Of a DNA stretch of 64,000 nt, positions 32,423-40,588 are shown in pieces. The position numbers and the translations under genes are program-made. How positions within the stretch are numbered: position 1 is the stretch's first letter; every line of letters starts with the position of its first letter. The stretch comes from R-RK-3 sp031399085 (lineage in GTDB: Bacteria > Pseudomonadota > Alphaproteobacteria > Rhizobiales > Rhodomicrobiaceae): assembly GCA_031399085.1 (NCBI GenBank), contig JANNOQ010000105.1, positions 186,001 to 250,000 on the forward strand, in the 5' to 3' direction. Below the pieces are notes generated by a model. That model worked only from the letters and a program-made list of their open reading frames with translations, did not search any database and was not told the origin of the DNA.

Positions 32423-33679
32423 TCAGGCAAGTGTAACCTTAACGCCCGGCGCAAGCCAACCATTATGGCTATAGCCGCTGCCATTCGCCGCGAGGTCCTT
32501 CGGCTGAGCTTTGCCAGTGCTGTCGGTTGCCCGGCTGACGAGCGTGTAGCTGCCTGCCTTCAAGTCGGCCGGCAATGCGAACTGACGCCAAGCGAATTTT
32601 CCCAGATCGGGGCCGACGAATTCGGCCTTTTTCCAATTTTCGCCGCCGTCGACGGACACCTCCACGGCAGCGACCGCATTCATGCCACCAAAAGCGACTC
32701 CGGTGATCAGCACGCGCCCAGCCTTGCCACCGGCGAGCGGCGAGGTCACCCAGGATTTGACTTCCATTTCCCAGATTGAAGGCTGGTCGGGTGAAGGCTT
32801 CTCACCGATGCCATGCAGACGGTAATTGGCTTTCTGGATTTTGGCGTCGCTCTCGGTAGGCGAAAGGGCGATTTTTTTGATGTATTTGACGTTGTTGACG
32901 CCGGAATAGCCCGGAACGATCATGCGCAGCGGTCCGCCATGCGCGAGCGAGATCGGCTTGCCGTTCAGGTGCCAAGCCAGGATGATGGTGTCCAGATTAC
33001 TGGCCGGAACCGAGCGCTCGACCATCACGTCCTTTGCCTCGACGCCGTCTGGGATTTTCTCGCCGCCAGTGCCGGTGATGAATTTCGCTCCGTCCGCGAC
33101 ACCGCCCAACGCCTCAACAACGGTTTTCAGAGGCACGCCCGTCCAGATCACGCAGCCGGCCGCGCCAACTGTCCATGCTGTGCCGCTGACCTTCTTGTCG
33201 GTGCCTTTGACCTGCTCCTGAAAATAGCTTCGCCCGTTGCCCGAGCATTGCAGAACCATCGCGACGGTCGCCAAGCCCATGGTCTTCAACTCCGCGACGG
33301 TAAGCGTCCTGGGAGACTTCACGCCGGCGATCTCAACCTGCCAGGCGTCCCGGTCGGCGATAATGGATTCGTCCGGCGCCTTGACGTTGTTGCGGATGTA
33401 GAGCGTTTCCTCGGGCGTGATGATCGAGGCGGTGTAGCTGCGCTTTGTCTCGATCGTCTGTTCGCTGTGAACGATCATCGCAGCCGGATCTTTCCACTTC
33501 ACATATTCGGGCAGCGGTTTGGCGTCCTGCGCCAGCGCACTCGGCGCAAGCGCGTCGCGGAAAGGCATGGAAAAGCCGAAAGCGCCACCAACAGTCGCGA
33601 CCGCAGCCCCTTTTAGAAATCCCCGGCGATCGCTTTCGACGGCGGATGCAGCTTTAGAAATTCTTGATATCTCAGACAT
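32423..33679 (-). CDS. sorA: Sulfite:cytochrome c oxidoreductase, molybdopterin subunit
   Basis: A 418-residue periplasmic enzyme oxidising sulfite to sulfate. It has a Tat signal with DRRGFLKGAAVATVGGAFGF. The Mo-coordinating Cys145 lies in MVLQCSGNGRSYF. LAHGGPLRMIVPGYSGVNNVKYIKKI and the later dimerisation/Mo-associated domain (SVDGGENWKKAEF, W..W-x-F-x-L) complete the sulfite-oxidase architecture. The ATG at 33679 follows a GGGGAGTG box; the longer frame to 33712 is less likely. sorB follows, so a SorAB electron-transfer pair is predicted. The role is probably removal of sulfite from organosulfonate or thiosulfate breakdown. Confidence 0.92.
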   Translation of the reverse strand: MSEISRISKAASAVESDRRGFLKGAAVATVGGAFGFSMPFRDALAPSALAQDAKPLPEYVKWKDPAAMIVHSEQTIETKRSYTASIITPEETLYIRNNVKAPDESIIADRDAWQVEIAGVKSPRTLTVAELKTMGLATVAMVLQCSGNGRSYFQEQVKGTDKKVSGTAWTVGAAGCVIWTGVPLKTVVEALGGVADGAKFITGTGGEKIPDGVEAKDVMVERSVPASNLDTIILAWHLNGKPISLAHGGPLRMIVPGYSGVNNVKYIKKIALSPTESDAKIQKANYRLHGIGEKPSPDQPSIWEMEVKSWVTSPLAGGKAGRVLITGVAFGGMNAVAAVEVSVDGGENWKKAEFVGPDLGKFAWRQFALPADLKAGSYTLVSRATDSTGKAQPKDLAANGSGYSHNGWLAPGVKVTLA

Positions 33680-33712
33680 AGACCAACACTCCCCATTTCT
33701 AAGTCTGCGCAA

Positions 33713-33955
33713 ATCAATAACGCCAGTTGGGGATACAGTCGAGCGGAGAAAAGCCAGTGATCGAAAGACGGCGAGGTATCCGATATCAAATATATTGAAT
33801 TCATCATTGAGTGCGTTATTCCTAAACGATCATAACGCCATGAATGCTTAGTGTTTACATAAAATTATGTAAATTAACTAGCAGTAATTCTGCTTATGCC
33901 TTATTTTTGTCGTATTACTGTTTGTGTATAAGCAAAAATTTGCTGGAGCTATAAC
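33713..33955. promoter_or_regulatory. AT-rich divergent regulatory region between sorA and TAXI gene
   Basis: About 240 bp that are strikingly AT-rich against the GC-rich surroundings. It contains a 9-bp inverted repeat, TTTACATAA and TTATGTAAA, separated by AA (33854-33873), a typical dimeric operator shape. The region separates two divergent genes for exported proteins. No ORF with gene-like composition was seen. Confidence 0.55.
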
Positions 33956-35143
33956 ATGCGTAGTCTTAAATACGTAGTTGGGACCTATATTGCTTCTGCG
34001 ATCTGGAGTGTTGCTGCTTTGGCCCAAGCGCAAGCGGTGACGCTCTACGAGCAGAAGAAGCAGGAAACCAACCAGATCACCGTGTCGATCGTCGTCTCCG
34101 GCATGAGCTGTACATGCGCGCGATTTGCCGAAGACATTCGCAATGTCGTCAATGACTTAAAGCCGGACGGATTGCGCGTTCTGCCGATTTTGGGCGTCGG
34201 TGGGGCGCAAAATCTCGAAGATGTGCTGTTCCTCAAGGGCGTCGACATGGCGACGGTCGATCAGGATCATATCGAATATTTGAAGAAGAAGGACCCGGTG
34301 CTTTACAGCAATCTTGAAAACCGGGTTAGCTACATCACCAAGCTCTACAATTCCGAGTTTCACGTGGCGGCGCGGCAGGAGATTGCGAGCTTTGCCGATC
34401 TCCAGGGAAAAAGAGTGAGTTTTAATCTTGAGAACAGCCACACCCATATTGCGGCCGACATCATTTTCGAGATGCTCGGCATCAAGGCGGTAAAGACCTT
34501 CCACGACAATGACGAAGCGTTTCAGATGCTAAAAGCCGGGCAGCTCGATGCGCATATCGTGCTGACCGGCGCGCCACAGGCCGGCCTCGCCAAATTGAAG
34601 ACGGGCGATGGCGTGCGCCTCCTCGCCTTGACCGAAGATGATCTGCCGCAAGGTAGGAATGGCGAGCTATACAAACGCTATCTCCCGGCCGATCTGACCA
34701 GCGAACACTATCCTCAGTTGATCGAAGAAGGCAAAACCGTGCCCACCATCGCGACGCGGACGGTGCTGGCCGTTTACAATTGGGACGAGAACTCGATCCG
34801 TTACCGCAAGCTTGAAAAATTCGTGCAGGAATTTTTCGGCAAGATCGGCCAGTTCGACAATAAATCCCGTCATCCCAAATGGGCCGAGGTCAATCTGCCG
34901 GCTGACGTTCCGGGCTGGAAGCGCTTCAAACCGGCGCAGGATTGGCTTGACGGCAATAAACGCAAGCCGATGGCCAGCCTCGATTCCCAGCAAGATGATG
35001 GGGAGCTTCGCGCGTCGTTCGAGCGCTTCCTGAAGGGCCGCCCAGCCGCCAATCAGCCGCTGACCGCAAAGGACCGCGATCAGCTCTTTGCGCAATTCAA
35101 ACAGTTCCTTGCCTTTCAAAACGCGCAAGCGGTTAACCGGTAG
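33956..35143 (+). CDS. TAXI family TRAP-type solute-binding protein
   Basis: A 395-residue exported protein. The signal peptide YVVGTYIASAIWSVAALAQA is followed by the TAXI fold: VSIVVSGMSCTCARFAEDI, DMATVDQDHIEYLKKKD, YITKLYNSEFHVAARQEI, LQGKRVSFNLENSHTHIAADIIFEMLGI and AFQMLKAGQLDAHIVLTG. TAXI proteins usually feed a fused TRAP permease, but none is adjacent. The ligand is unknown. It is divergent from sorA across an AT-rich region, so co-regulation with sulfite metabolism is possible but unproven. Confidence 0.87.
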   Translation: MRSLKYVVGTYIASAIWSVAALAQAQAVTLYEQKKQETNQITVSIVVSGMSCTCARFAEDIRNVVNDLKPDGLRVLPILGVGGAQNLEDVLFLKGVDMATVDQDHIEYLKKKDPVLYSNLENRVSYITKLYNSEFHVAARQEIASFADLQGKRVSFNLENSHTHIAADIIFEMLGIKAVKTFHDNDEAFQMLKAGQLDAHIVLTGAPQAGLAKLKTGDGVRLLALTEDDLPQGRNGELYKRYLPADLTSEHYPQLIEEGKTVPTIATRTVLAVYNWDENSIRYRKLEKFVQEFFGKIGQFDNKSRHPKWAEVNLPADVPGWKRFKPAQDWLDGNKRKPMASLDSQQDDGELRASFERFLKGRPAANQPLTAKDRDQLFAQFKQFLAFQNAQAVNR

Positions 35144-35183
35144 TTTCGGCCGGTCCCTTGCGGGAGGGGGCTGAGGCTTGAAT

Positions 35184-36065
35184 ATGACACTTTTCAAATC
35201 ACTTTCCAGCGGCGCGGGCGGCTTGGCCAACTCCGCCTTCGCTCTTGGCGCGCTTCTCGCGGCAGCCGTCGCTTTCGAGCCAGGCGCGCTGGCGGGCGCA
35301 TTGGCTCAAGAAGCCGGTAAAGCGGGGCGCGGCGCAATGATGGCGCTGGGTCCTGCGGACGGCAGCACGCGTTTCCAGCCGCATGCCAATGGCTGGATTT
35401 TCGCGCAGGCGCGGGATCGCTTCGCCGTCAAGGATCTCGTCGGATATGAGGGCCGTCCCGTCGCGGTCGCGATTGAGATGCCAGCCTTCGGAAGCACCGA
35501 CTACCTGCTGCTGTCGTTTCGCGGCCTGCCCGAAAATTTCGCGCTGTCCTCCGGCTTCCGGACGGCGGAGGCATGGCTGGTTTCGGCGCATCAGGCAACC
35601 GATCTCTCGCTGATTCCGCCACAGGGTTTTACCGGCAGTTTCAGTTTGGAAGTTCTGCTCATTCGTGGTCAAAGCGTGCCGCCCCTGATTCAGAACGTCC
35701 GCGTCGAGTTGCGCCCAGGGTTGCTTGCCGAACAGGATGACCCGGCCCCGGCGACAGCCACAATGGCGGGAAACCGCACCGCGCCCGATAAGGAAGGGCA
35801 GCTGATGGAGGTTGCCGCGAGCCTGCTGCGGCAGAACGATATTACAGCTGCCCGGCTAATCTATGCGCGGCTCGCGCGCGAGGGAAGTGTGCAGGGCGCG
35901 CTCACCATGGCGCAGACCTACGATCCGGTTTTCCTGTCCAAATACAGTGTGCAGGGGCTGCAGCCGGATAAGGAAAAGGCGAAATATTGGTACGGCGTCG
36001 CCGCTAGCCTGGGCAGCAAGGACGCGCCGAAACGGCTTTTAGCGTTGGAAGCGGCTGAGCGTTGA
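35184..36065 (+). CDS. Exported Sel1-like repeat protein of unknown function
   Basis: A 293-residue protein from the ATG at 35184 (CTGAGG 7 nt upstream; an in-frame TTG at 35178 is also possible). It has a hydrophobic N-terminus (FALGALLAAAVAFEPGALAGALA), then a beta-rich middle domain of about 130 residues without a recognisable family. The C-terminal helical part, MEVAASLLRQNDITAARLIYARLAREGSVQGALTMAQTYDP and DKEKAKYWYGVAASLGSKDA, matches the TPR/Sel1 pattern. The beginning is 40 bp downstream of the TAXI gene, so one transcript is likely. A periplasmic adaptor role is a guess. Confidence 0.78.
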   Translation: MTLFKSLSSGAGGLANSAFALGALLAAAVAFEPGALAGALAQEAGKAGRGAMMALGPADGSTRFQPHANGWIFAQARDRFAVKDLVGYEGRPVAVAIEMPAFGSTDYLLLSFRGLPENFALSSGFRTAEAWLVSAHQATDLSLIPPQGFTGSFSLEVLLIRGQSVPPLIQNVRVELRPGLLAEQDDPAPATATMAGNRTAPDKEGQLMEVAASLLRQNDITAARLIYARLAREGSVQGALTMAQTYDPVFLSKYSVQGLQPDKEKAKYWYGVAASLGSKDAPKRLLALEAAER

Positions 36066-36184
36066 CCACCGCACGCCGCCGCCCATTGCCATTCTATTAC
36101 CGTGGACGTAATCGACATGCGCCTTCGCGTTGGCGATCCTTGATCGACCGGGCACAAGCCAACGGGCCTCTAAAGGAGCGTTTC

Positions 36185-36562
36185 ATGACCGAATATGCCG
36201 TCGCCCATCTGCGCAACGTCCAAATGGGTTCAGACATCATCGAATATCTGCAACGCATCGATGCCACGCTTGCCGAATTTGGCGGCCGCTTCCTGGTGCA
36301 TGGCGGCAAGAAGGAGGTTATCGAAGGCGCCTGGCCCGGGGACTTGATCGTGATCGAGTTCCCCGACGGCGAACGCGCGCGAGCATGGTACGGGTCGCCC
36401 GGCTATCAAGATATCCTGGCGCTGCGCACGAACAATTCCGAGGCCGATGTCATCTTCGTTCCGGGCGTGGCCGAAGGTTACCGTGCGACGGACGTGCTGC
36501 GCCCGGAGCAGAGCGGCGGCGATCGCCACGGCGACCCTTCGATCCAAAGCTTCACAAACTGA
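36185..36562 (+). CDS. DUF1330 domain protein
   Basis: A 125-residue protein from the ATG at 36185 behind a clear AAGGAG. DUF1330 (dimeric alpha-beta barrel) features are EYLQRIDATLAEFGGRFLVHGGKKEVIEGAWPGDLIVIEFPDGERARAWYGSPGYQDI near the centre, with a His and a conserved Trp-Pro. The family is unassigned, with structures like small monooxygenase-type barrels. The frame is open upstream to 36062 but that segment shows no similarity. Confidence 0.9.
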   Translation: MTEYAVAHLRNVQMGSDIIEYLQRIDATLAEFGGRFLVHGGKKEVIEGAWPGDLIVIEFPDGERARAWYGSPGYQDILALRTNNSEADVIFVPGVAEGYRATDVLRPEQSGGDRHGDPSIQSFTN

Positions 36563-36589
36563 CTCCAAGGGGGAGTTCGTTTAGCGACA

Positions 36590-37078
36590 TCAGTTGATTG
36601 TGGCCTGACGGCCGTCTTTGGCCAGCAAATCGCGAATTTCCGTCAGCAGCCTGACATCTTCCGGAGGCGCTGGCGCGACCTCGGCTTTGCCGGCCTCACT
36701 CCGTCGGAAGCGGTTGATCTGCTTGATCAACATGAAGATCACGAAGCCGACGATGAACAGATTGATCAGCGCATTGATAAACTTGCCATAGGCGATGACC
36801 GCATGACCCGCCTTTTGCGCGGCATCGAGCGAGGGCAGCCGCTCGGCATAGCCGGTGAACGAGGTCAGATCGGCGTAGTAGTTGGAGAAATCGATGCCGC
36901 CCAGGATGAATCCGATCGGCGGCATGAGAATATCGTTCACGAGCGAGGTGACGATCCCGGAAAACGCCGCGCCGATAATGACGCCGACCGCCAGATCGAA
37001 CGCATTGCCTTTCAGGATGAACTCCTGAAATTCGCTGAGGCCGCTGCGCATCGTCGATGGAATTTTCACGCCTATCAT
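36590..37078 (-). CDS. mscL: Large-conductance mechanosensitive channel
   Basis: A 162-residue inner-membrane channel that releases solutes on osmotic downshock. The N-terminal FQEFILKGNAFDLAVGVIIGAAFSGIVTSLVNDILMPPIG is the highly conserved first helix and pore. The second helix is ALINLFIVGFVIFMLIKQIN, followed by the charged C-terminal helix with PPEDVRLLTEIRDLL. The periplasmic loop is somewhat longer than in E. coli, which accounts for the extra length. It stands alone, divergent from lipA. Confidence 0.97.
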   Translation of the reverse strand: MIGVKIPSTMRSGLSEFQEFILKGNAFDLAVGVIIGAAFSGIVTSLVNDILMPPIGFILGGIDFSNYYADLTSFTGYAERLPSLDAAQKAGHAVIAYGKFINALINLFIVGFVIFMLIKQINRFRRSEAGKAEVAPAPPEDVRLLTEIRDLLAKDGRQATIN

Positions 37079-37257
37079 GGATTTCCCCCTGATTGCCCGC
37101 CCGCTCCACGCAAATTGCGCGATTCGCTCTCTTCGTTACATAAAGACTTATCAATATATTGCGACCCTGACTCCAGGACATGGCGTCCCATGGGACTTTC
37201 ATATGTTGGCGGGGCGGCTTATCTTTAGCCTTCAACGCAAATCGCGCGGAATGATCC

Positions 37258-38217
37258 ATGGTCACCATTCTCGACACTCGCAACGCCACCGCGCCGCGGC
37301 ATCCGGAAAAAGCGCGCCGGCCGGACACGCCGGTGTTGCGCAAACCGGACTGGATTCGCGTCAAGGCCCCTGGGTCGGCGGGCTATCGCGAGACTGCCGG
37401 CATCGTCCGCGCGCACGGGCTGACCACGGTGTGCGAGGAGGCCGGCTGCCCGAATATCGGCGAGTGCTGGGAGAAGAAGCACGCCACCATGATGATCATG
37501 GGCGACACTTGCACCCGCGCCTGCGCCTTCTGCAATGTGAAGACCGGGATGCCCGGCGCGCTCGACGCCGGTGAACCGCAACGCGTGGGGGATGCCGTTG
37601 CCAAGCTTGGCCTTTCGCATGTGGTCATCACCTCGGTAGACCGTGACGACTTGCCCGATGGCGGCGCTGCCCATTTCGCCGCCGTGATTCGAGCCATCCG
37701 GACCGCATCGCCCGACACGACGATCGAGGTGCTGACGCCCGACTTCCTGCGCAAGGACGGCGCGCTGGATGTGGTGATCGCCGCGCGTCCCGACGTGTTC
37801 AACCACAATCTGGAAACGGTGCCCTCCCATTACCTGACGATCCGGCCCGGCTCGCGCTATTTCGTCTCGCTCCGGCTGCTCCAGAAGGCCAAGGAACTCG
37901 ATCCCAAGGTCTTTACCAAATCCGGCATCATGGTCGGCCTCGGCGAGCAGCGCAACGAAGTGCTACAGCTTATGGACGATCTGCGCGCGGCCGATGTCGA
38001 TTTCCTCACTATTGGCCAATATCTCCAGCCGACCCGCAAACACGCCGCGGTCGCGCGTTTCGTGCCGCCGGAGGAGTTTGCCGCTTACGAGCAGATGGCT
38101 TACGGCAAGGGCTTCCTCATGGTCTCGGCGAGCCCTCTGACACGCTCCTCCTACCATGCCGGCGACGATTTCGCCCGGCTGCGCGCCGCCCGCGAGGCGC
38201 ATCTGGCGCGCGGTTAA
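37258..38217 (+). CDS. lipA: Lipoyl synthase
   Basis: A 319-residue radical-SAM enzyme inserting two sulfurs into octanoyl groups of lipoyl domains. The auxiliary cluster Cys59, Cys64 and Cys70 (CEEAGCPNIGEC) and the SAM cluster Cys85, Cys89 and Cys92 (CTRACAFC) are both complete. HNLETVPSHYLTIRPGSRY and TKSGIMVGLGEQRNEV are family-typical, and RSSYHAGDDF lies at the C-terminus. It is followed after 3 bp by the COQ10-like gene, a conserved alphaproteobacterial pairing. Confidence 0.98.
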   Translation: MVTILDTRNATAPRHPEKARRPDTPVLRKPDWIRVKAPGSAGYRETAGIVRAHGLTTVCEEAGCPNIGECWEKKHATMMIMGDTCTRACAFCNVKTGMPGALDAGEPQRVGDAVAKLGLSHVVITSVDRDDLPDGGAAHFAAVIRAIRTASPDTTIEVLTPDFLRKDGALDVVIAARPDVFNHNLETVPSHYLTIRPGSRYFVSLRLLQKAKELDPKVFTKSGIMVGLGEQRNEVLQLMDDLRAADVDFLTIGQYLQPTRKHAAVARFVPPEEFAAYEQMAYGKGFLMVSASPLTRSSYHAGDDFARLRAAREAHLARG

Positions 38218-38220
38218 ACC

Positions 38221-38739
38221 ATGCCGCAATTTCAAACCAGCCGCAGCGTCGCGCATAGCGCGAACGATATGTTCGACCTCGTCGTCGATGTCGAGCGCTA
38301 TCCGGAATTCGTTCCGCTTTGCGAGGCGCTAAGGATCACGAGCCGCACACATGAAGGCGCGCACGAGGTCATCACCGCGCGCATGACCGTCGCCTACAAA
38401 ATGTTGCGGGAGAGTTTTACCAGCCGCGCCGTGCTCGACCGCGAGGCAAAGGTCATTCGCGTGGCCTATCTCGACGGCCCGTTCCGGCATTTGGAGAACG
38501 TCTGGACCTTCCGCCCGCTCGGCGAGGCAAGCTGCGAGGTCGGCTTCAGCATTGCCTATGAATTCCGCTCGCGCATCCTGCAGTCATTGATGGGCGCGGC
38601 GTTCGACAAGGCGTTCCGCAAATTCGCCGCCGCCTTCGAGGCGCGCGCCGATGAAGTCTACGGGCAGAAGCGGCGAACGCCGAGCGAGGCGGCGCCGGAT
38701 TTGGCGCTCAAAGTGTCGCCGCCTGCAAAAGCATCCTGA
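38221..38739 (+). CDS. COQ10/RatA-like START-domain protein
   Basis: A 172-residue single-domain SRPBCC (polyketide cyclase/START) protein. MPQFQTSRSVAHSANDMFDLVVDVERYPEFVPLCEALRI and the DGPFRHLENVWTFRPL block match the COQ10/RatA family, which binds ubiquinone intermediates and aids respiratory electron transport. RatA annotation as a toxin rests on E. coli and should not be assumed. It lies 3 bp behind lipA, and its last 32 nt overlap the convergent cinA-like gene. Confidence 0.9.
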   Translation: MPQFQTSRSVAHSANDMFDLVVDVERYPEFVPLCEALRITSRTHEGAHEVITARMTVAYKMLRESFTSRAVLDREAKVIRVAYLDGPFRHLENVWTFRPLGEASCEVGFSIAYEFRSRILQSLMGAAFDKAFRKFAAAFEARADEVYGQKRRTPSEAAPDLALKVSPPAKAS

Positions 38740-39223
38740 AGGCCGTGGCGACCGACTCCTCGCGCACTTCGGCCCGGCCGATATCGCCAAATTGCTCCTC
38801 ATGATGCAGCGCGCGGAAGTCGAGCTGCTCCAGCGAGACGGAGACGCGCTTGGCGATGGCGAAATGAACAAGCCCGACCGGTTTTGCTGCCGAGCCGCCG
38901 CCAGGCCCGGCGATCCCCGTGACCGCCACCGACAGGCTCGCCTTGGAGCGCCACAGCGCCCCCGCCGCCATGGCGAGCGCGGTTTGCCGCGACACTGCGC
39001 CATGCTCGTCGATAATGCCTGCGTCCACCCCTAATAGCTCAACCTTGGACTCGTTCGAATAGGTGACGAAGCCGCGTTCGAGGATGTCCGATGCGCCGGC
39101 GACATGGGTGAGGTAGGCGGCGACGAGCCCGCCTGTGCAGGACTCCGACGTCGCCAATATAAAACCGTGCTGCCGGCAGAAACCGAGGACGGCTTGGGCC
39201 TGCGCGACTAGTTTCTCCCGCAT
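38708..39223 (-). CDS. CinA C-terminal domain protein (nicotinamide-nucleotide amidase type)
   Basis: A 171-residue protein from the ATG at 39223. GGAGAGGATAAAG, lying in the end of ispDF, serves as ribosome site, and the gene begins 5 nt after the ispDF stop. The stand-alone CinA C-terminal domain is marked by ATSESCTGGLVAAYLTHVAGASDILERGFVTYSNESKVELLGV and AVTGIAGPGGGSAAKPVGLVHFAI. The family deamidates NMN to nicotinate mononucleotide in pyridine nucleotide recycling. The 3' end overlaps the convergent COQ10-like gene by 32 nt. Confidence 0.92.
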   Translation of the reverse strand: MREKLVAQAQAVLGFCRQHGFILATSESCTGGLVAAYLTHVAGASDILERGFVTYSNESKVELLGVDAGIIDEHGAVSRQTALAMAAGALWRSKASLSVAVTGIAGPGGGSAAKPVGLVHFAIAKRVSVSLEQLDFRALHHEEQFGDIGRAEVREESVATAFRMLLQAATL

Positions 39224-39227
39224 GGCT

Positions 39228-40415
39228 TTATCCTCTCCGCTCCAACTCGACCGTCGCCGACGCCATCGCCGCGATGCCTTCACGCCGCCCGGTAAAGCCG
39301 AGCCCCTCCGTCGTCGTCGCCTTGACGCTGACGCGGTCCGGCTCGATGCCTAAAATCTCGCCGACCCGCGCGCGCATGGCCTCACGATGCGGGCCGATCT
39401 TCGGGCGCTCGCAGATCAACGTCACATCGACATTGACGATGCGGCCACCAGCCTCCCGCACGAGCTTGGCCGTATGGGCGAGAAAGAGGCTCGAATCGGC
39501 GCCTTTCCATTGCGCATCGCTTGGCGGGAAATGATGACCGATGTCCCCCGCGCCGATAGCGCCGAGCAGCGCGTCCGTCAGCGCGTGCAGCCCGACATCG
39601 GCATCGGAATGCCCGGCGAGCTTGGCGTCATGCGGGATCGAGACGCCGCATAAAATCACCCGGTCGCCCGGCGCGAAGGCATGGACATCGAAGCCGCTGC
39701 CGTTTCTGACCTCTCGCGAGGAACCCTCGCTTGCCAACAACCGCTCCGCCAGCTCGAAATCCTCCGCTGTCGTTAGCTTTACATTCCGCTCCGACCCCAT
39801 GACCAACGCAACCTCAAGCCCGCGCCATTCAGCAATTGCGGCATCGTCGGTAAAATCCTCGCGCCCCGCCTCGGCTGCGGCTAGATGAGCTTCCAATATG
39901 GCGTTGAAATGGAAGCCTTGCGGCGTCTGCGCCCGCCACAGACCGTCCCGGCCGATCGTCCGGGCGACGCGCCCGCCGCTCTCCGCCTTCAGCGTGTCCG
40001 ACAAGGGCAGGGCGGCCAGGCACCCCGCACAATTTTTCAGCATCCCGATCGTCCCGGCGATGACGGCGTCGGAGACGAACGGGCGCGCTGCGTCATGAAT
40101 GAGCACCGTGTCCGGCGCGTGGAGCTTAAGGGCGGTGAGGCCGGCAAGCACCGATTGCTGACGGCTTTGCCCACCCGCAACCGGCGCGAGAAGCTTGGAC
40201 GAGGCTAGCTTCGCCACAGTTGCGTCGTAGAGCGCATGATCGCCGTCATGAATGACTGGCTGAACGAGGTCGATCGCCTCATGGTCGAGAAATGCCGCAA
40301 GGCTCCGGAGCAGCACCGATTTTCCGCCAACATTAAGATATTGCTTGGGTTTTGCGCCCGCGCCCGCAGCTCTGGTTCCACGTCCGGCGGCGACGATGAT
40401 GGCGGCGTTGCGCAT
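39228..40415 (-). CDS. ispDF: Bifunctional IspD/IspF
   Basis: A 395-residue fusion catalysing steps three and five of the MEP isoprenoid pathway. The N-terminal IspD part (about 1-225) has IVAAGRGTRAAGAGAKPKQYL (nucleotide binding) and VLIHDAARPFVSD. The C-terminal IspF part (about 235-395) has RNGSGFDVHAFAPGDRVILCGV with zinc ligands, LAGHSDADVGLHALTDALLGAI and VKATTTEGLGFTGRREGIAAMA. The fused form is typical of alphaproteobacteria and Campylobacterota. It is followed by the cinA-like gene. A dusB (nifR3) gene, usual between ispDF and ntrB, is absent. Confidence 0.97.
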   Translation of the reverse strand: MRNAAIIVAAGRGTRAAGAGAKPKQYLNVGGKSVLLRSLAAFLDHEAIDLVQPVIHDGDHALYDATVAKLASSKLLAPVAGGQSRQQSVLAGLTALKLHAPDTVLIHDAARPFVSDAVIAGTIGMLKNCAGCLAALPLSDTLKAESGGRVARTIGRDGLWRAQTPQGFHFNAILEAHLAAAEAGREDFTDDAAIAEWRGLEVALVMGSERNVKLTTAEDFELAERLLASEGSSREVRNGSGFDVHAFAPGDRVILCGVSIPHDAKLAGHSDADVGLHALTDALLGAIGAGDIGHHFPPSDAQWKGADSSLFLAHTAKLVREAGGRIVNVDVTLICERPKIGPHREAMRARVGEILGIEPDRVSVKATTTEGLGFTGRREGIAAMASATVELERRG

Positions 40416-40588
40416 CGAATAGGCTCTGCTTAGCGGATCGGCGACTGCGGTTTATGGCACACCTAGCGGTCCTGACGTGGATTGCCAACGAAATAGCGAT
40501 GCTGCAGCGCGACATAAATTGTGATGACAATGCAACCGTCTCTGTTAGTATGCCTATCGAATAGACGCAATTTCCAAATGCTGACTTT

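Noticed and set aside
38221..38739. RatA toxin of a toxin-antitoxin pair
   Set aside because: No antitoxin-like partner is adjacent; linkage to lipA and the START fold fit the COQ10-type role better.
40440..40470. sigma-54 (-24/-12) promoter before ntrB
   Set aside because: TGGCAC is present but TTGC does not follow at the required distance.
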